Source: Parachlorella kessleri (Eukaryota; Chlorophyta; Trebouxiophyceae; Chlorellales; Chlorellaceae). From it: a stretch of 11,775 nt of DNA. The stretch is from NCBI GenBank assembly GCA_001598975.1, contig BBXU01000800.1, forward strand, positions 1-11,775. Reading direction: 5' to 3'. This document shows, piece by piece, positions 8,625 to 11,775 of the stretch. The translations under genes were made by a program, and so were the position numbers. Under the pieces are notes generated by a model. That model searched no databases, was not told where the DNA came from, and saw only the letters and a program-made list of their open reading frames with translations. Every line of letters starts with the position of its first letter. The stretch's first letter is position 1.

Positions 8625-11600
8625 ATGACTCTCCCTCGCGCGCTCCTGGCACTATCTCGCGGCAAGGGTGCACGCCAGCTGCTGCAGGCCAGGCCGTTCG
8701 CCGCCAAGACCGTAGAGCAAATCTCCCAGCAGGAGTTTCCCTTCGCGCGGCCCCACAATGGCGAGCCACCAAGGGAGTTTGCGGAGCTGCGGAAGAAGTG
8801 CCCGGTTGCCACGGCCAAGCTGTTTGATGACAGCGACATCTGGCTGATCACCAAGCACGAGGACCTCAAGAAGGTCCTCACAGACAATCGCCTCAGCAAG
8901 GTGAGCTGGCCGGGTAGATGCCTGTGGTGGTGAGAGGGACTGGCCAGGTCTAGCTAGACGACGCGGTCCAGCCCTGGGGCAGCCCTAAACGACTCAGCTG
9001 GAGTTCTGCAAGCAACAAGGACCTGACACGGGAATACACTGGCCAGCAAGCCACAGAGCCCGGTTATTGCCGCCAGTGGGGCATGAACCTGGGCGTTTGA
9101 TAAGCTGTGCCTGCTGGCCCCCCGCAGGTTCGGACCCACCCCGGCTTCCCAGAGCTGGCACCAGGTACGCTCCGCACAGCACCCTATCCACACATAATGT
9201 CCTGGTCAGTGAAACAGTCAGTCAGCGTAATGATTGGCGCCCCCGATCTCCCTTAGAGGCCAGCGGGAGAACAGGACCATTTCCCATCCGTGGGAAGGGC
9301 AGGCATGTTGCGTGCGCCGTGCCCAACCCGGCCAGTGCTTCTGCACATGCTGCGGCCTTCTGGAGCCTCCCTCTTGACGAATATTGAAAGTGGTGGACGG
9401 GACATCTTCAATGGCTGGAAGGACAAGTACCCGCGCATGATGGTGTCATCCCTGCTTGGCAGGGCCAGCAGGTTGAACCCTCACCCCTAGAAGCGGTATC
9501 GAAATCCAGAGCAGCTGAGGCAGTACTAGTAGTCAAGAGTCGTTTATAGGTACCGCCACCTGACCATGCTGCTGTGAGGCAGCACTGCCGTGTACTTTGA
9601 TGCCCTCGCAGGCGCCAAGGCGGCCATTCAGGGCAGGGAACCCACTTTTGTGGACATGGTGAGCCCCCTCCCTTGGCACCAGGATACTCCGCTGCTTGTG
9701 TGGCATGTGCGCGGTGGAGGCACATGCCGGGCCCTCCTAATTCCAACACACTTTATGGAGGACTTTGCACACTATGCCACTGGCTAAACCGGTGGTGGCG
9801 GTACCCAGCCTGTGTCTATGTGGCGCAGTGCAGCTCCTGTGCTGCGCTGCATCCGCATTTCCATGCCGCCAGGCCACGTCATGCTACGCTGCGCTGCGCT
9901 GCCTGCCCTTGGCTGGGCGCAGGACCCGCCCCAGCACACCAAGTTCCGTGGCATGTTTGCGCCCTGGTTCACCCAGGAGCACAGCGAGAAGCTGAGGCCC
10001 AGCATACGCAACAAGGTAATTTCTTGCAAGCGCGTTCACCCCGTGCTTGATGGCGGGAGCGGCAGGCGGCTCCATACTAGAGTGGACAATGAGCGGTACA
10101 TCCCTGCTTCAAAGCAAGTTCATCAGACTGGGCGACTGACCTCCTGCATGAGAGAGGAGATGTGTTATGCCGCCCAGCAGCACCCCTTCCTAATGGAGAG
10201 CGTCAGCAACCCCATGGTGCTACACCAAGACCTCCCCCCTCTACTTCCCGCTGCCTGCATTGGTGAGGCCTGGAACTGCACGGGTGCTGGCCGCAGGTGG
10301 ATGAGCTGATTGACGGGCTGGAGCACAGCGGCAGCAAGCCGGTTGACCTGCAGGAGAACTTCTCGCTGCCCTTTGCCTTCAAGGTCATCTTCGACCTGCT
10401 GGGCATCCCCTTCAAGGCAAGCATGCTAGTCACTGCCCTGCTAGTCATAAGAGGTGTATGCATCCTGCCTGCCGAATACTTCGCCCTGCTGGGCATCCCC
10501 GTCGAGGTGGGTGGGTGGGTGGGCGGATCGACTTCCTATGAAAAGATGGTGGTGGCAGGGCGTGTATGTCTAGCAGGGCCGGTGTGGGGGCGGGTACCCC
10601 TTGCAGGCGGTGGTGGTGCATGCCAGCCCCCAGGCTGGACATAGTCGTCACGAGCCAGCTAGAGGTGTTAGCCAGTTAGCGCGGTATCTGGTGTTGCCAA
10701 GTGCTGCCAAACGCCTGCGGTGCCCTTGGGCGCCTGCTTCACCGGCCACAACATTACACCACAAGCGTAGTCGATTAAGGCTGGTGTGCATGCTGCCTGT
10801 CGCTTTGGCCGGGGCAGGGTGTGCCCCCCTCTCGCTCTCGGACGCAGATACGGAGTCTACTCCCTCGGCTGTGCTATCACCTGCATCCCCTCTTTCAAGC
10901 TTGCTGGCCGACTGTGGAGCTCATTTTCCAAGTCCTCCAACAACGCCATGTGCACAGGGCTACTGGTCGGCACCTGGGCGTATGGACTCTTCGAAAACGA
11001 TTCTCTCGAGCCCCGGTTGGTTCCTGCAGGACTACGAAATGCTGTCCAACAACATTGCTGTGCGTGCCAGCGCCTCTGGCACCGCCCGCCAGGCCGCCGC
11101 TGCCCAGGAGGAGCTGACGCGCTACATGCACGACCTGGTGGCGCAGAAGGAGCGCAACCCGCAGGATGACGTAAGCCGGCTCACTCCTCTGTGCGTTTGG
11201 CACATCATGCATGGTTAAGTGAGGGTACCGCGCCAAGCAGGCATGTAAATGCACAGTACTGAGGGACCCCTGCCGCCGTAAGGACTGGTTGCTACAGCTG
11301 TGCCTGCTGAGCCGGCCCCGAGTCCTCTTATAGCGCCATTGTCGGCGCACGGTGCTGCAGCTGCTGACTTGTTAGCAGAGCACTACTACCTGTCGCGCAA
11401 GCCAGTGTCAGGGTGCTCAGTTGCTGGCTGCTGGCAGGTGCTGAGCGACGTGGTGAAGAAGTACCTGAAGAGCGGCGACATCACCCGCGACCAGCTGGTG
11501 GCACACGCCTTCCTGCTGCTGGTGGCAGGCAACGCCACAGTGGCGGGTGAGCACCGCATTATGTCGCTGTTTTACCCAGATGTGAAGGTTCCTCTCTCGC

Positions 11601-11775
11601 TGCACGGCTTTGGTTGCCTGTGCATAGGGCTCCCTGGAGGAGGGTGTCACCTCTGCACACATGCCAGGGGTTAGTATGAGCAACGAAGAAGCCTCCAGGC
11701 TGGGTGTCATGGCGCTGACATGGCACTCAGAAGGCAAACCAACTTGGTTACTTGAGTACATGAGGGACGCCCCCC
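8625..11775 (+). CDS. CYP55: P450nor-like nitric oxide reductase (CYP55 family), copy 2, exons 1-7, runs off right edge
   Basis: This is a tandem paralogue of the preceding gene, in the same orientation. Exons: 8625-8900, 9128-9164, 9612-9658, 9923-10015, 10297-10416, 11030-11170 and 11438-11546. Intron 7 starts at 11547 and continues past the window, so the ExxR and haem-loop exons are not seen. All seven exons are open and join in the same phases as copy 1. In exons 2-7, 171 of 182 residues are identical. Exon 1 differs more: 15 substitutions over 92 aligned residues, plus 8 residues missing from the presequence (MTLPRALLALSRGKGARQLL). The I-helix LLLVAGNAT (Thr272) and the residues expected to bind NAD(P)H (Arg94, Arg203) are kept. 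Intron 5 is GC-AG as in copy 1 but is 613 bp against 213 and carries an alternative in-frame GT donor. I see no sign of decay, so it is probably functional, but the last three exons would have to be checked. Confidence 0.9.
10417..11029 (+). other. Expanded GC-AG intron 5 of P450 copy 2 with an alternative GT donor
   Basis: The donor AAG/GCAAGC and the next 15 bases match copy 1 exactly, and the acceptor is TTCCTGCAG. The intron is about 400 bp longer than in copy 1. From 10417 the reading frame stays open to a canonical GTGGGT donor at 10507. Using that donor would add exactly 30 codons and leave phase 0 unchanged. The end of this optional segment (10477-10506) is a degenerate copy of the end of exon 5 (10387-10416), 25 of 30 bases identical. 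Confidence 0.75.
10509..10523 (+). promoter_or_regulatory. G-quadruplex motif at the alternative splice donor
   Basis: Four GGG runs separated by single T residues (GGGTGGGTGGGTGGG) begin two bases after the GT of the alternative donor at 10507. Single-base loops make this among the most stable quadruplex patterns in DNA or RNA. It is absent from intron 5 of copy 1. A role in masking or favouring the donor is inference. Confidence 0.6.

Noticed and set aside
1..11775. CRISPR array, tRNA, rRNA, insertion sequence or bacterial operon
   Set aside because: No regularly spaced repeats, cloverleaf genes, rRNA segments or transposase were seen. The spliced gene structures show nuclear eukaryotic DNA.

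Overview
The window is nuclear DNA from a eukaryote with GC-rich, intron-dense genes, most likely a volvocine or chlamydomonad green alga. Three things point that way: many 200-600 bp GT-AG introns in GC-rich coding sequence, long 3' regions with TGTAA (the usual green-algal poly(A) signal), and a CYP55-type cytochrome P450. That family is otherwise mainly fungal, but it is known from Chlamydomonas as the nitric oxide reductase CYP55B1. The exact species cannot be read from the sequence. All supported genes are on the + strand.

Layout. (1) 1-1664: last three exons of a gene for a family C69 dipeptidase (secernin-like Ntn hydrolase); its 5' part lies off the left edge. Its second intron carries a sharply AT-rich segment that may be organelle-derived. 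(2) 1665-2885: 3' region of that gene, with a strong hairpin, a short tandem repeat and a TGTAA signal, followed by the promoter of the first P450. (3) 2886-6766: a complete ten-exon P450nor-like gene, 438 codons, with every exon joining in phase and the catalytic residues of fungal P450nor conserved. (4) 6767-8624: 3' region of copy 1 and promoter of copy 2, with no credible gene. (5) 8625-11775: a second tandem copy in the same orientation, with the first seven exons intact and the rest beyond the right edge.

The two P450 copies share every intron position and phase visible in both, including a non-canonical GC-AG fifth intron. Across exons 2-7 I count 171 of 182 identical residues. They differ most in the N-terminal, mitochondrial-type presequence, where copy 1 has 8 extra residues. 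In copy 2 the fifth intron has grown by about 400 bp. It contains a 30-nt second copy of the end of exon 5, placed exactly 90 nt downstream and followed by a canonical GT donor and a perfect four-run G-quadruplex motif. That arrangement would allow an in-frame +30-residue isoform.

Functionally, the P450s are expected to reduce NO to N2O using NAD(P)H directly, without a reductase partner. The dipeptidase has no evident link to this chemistry. The notable biology is the duplication of an algal NO reductase and the way the two copies are diverging in targeting, cofactor loop and splicing. I found no wholly new system.
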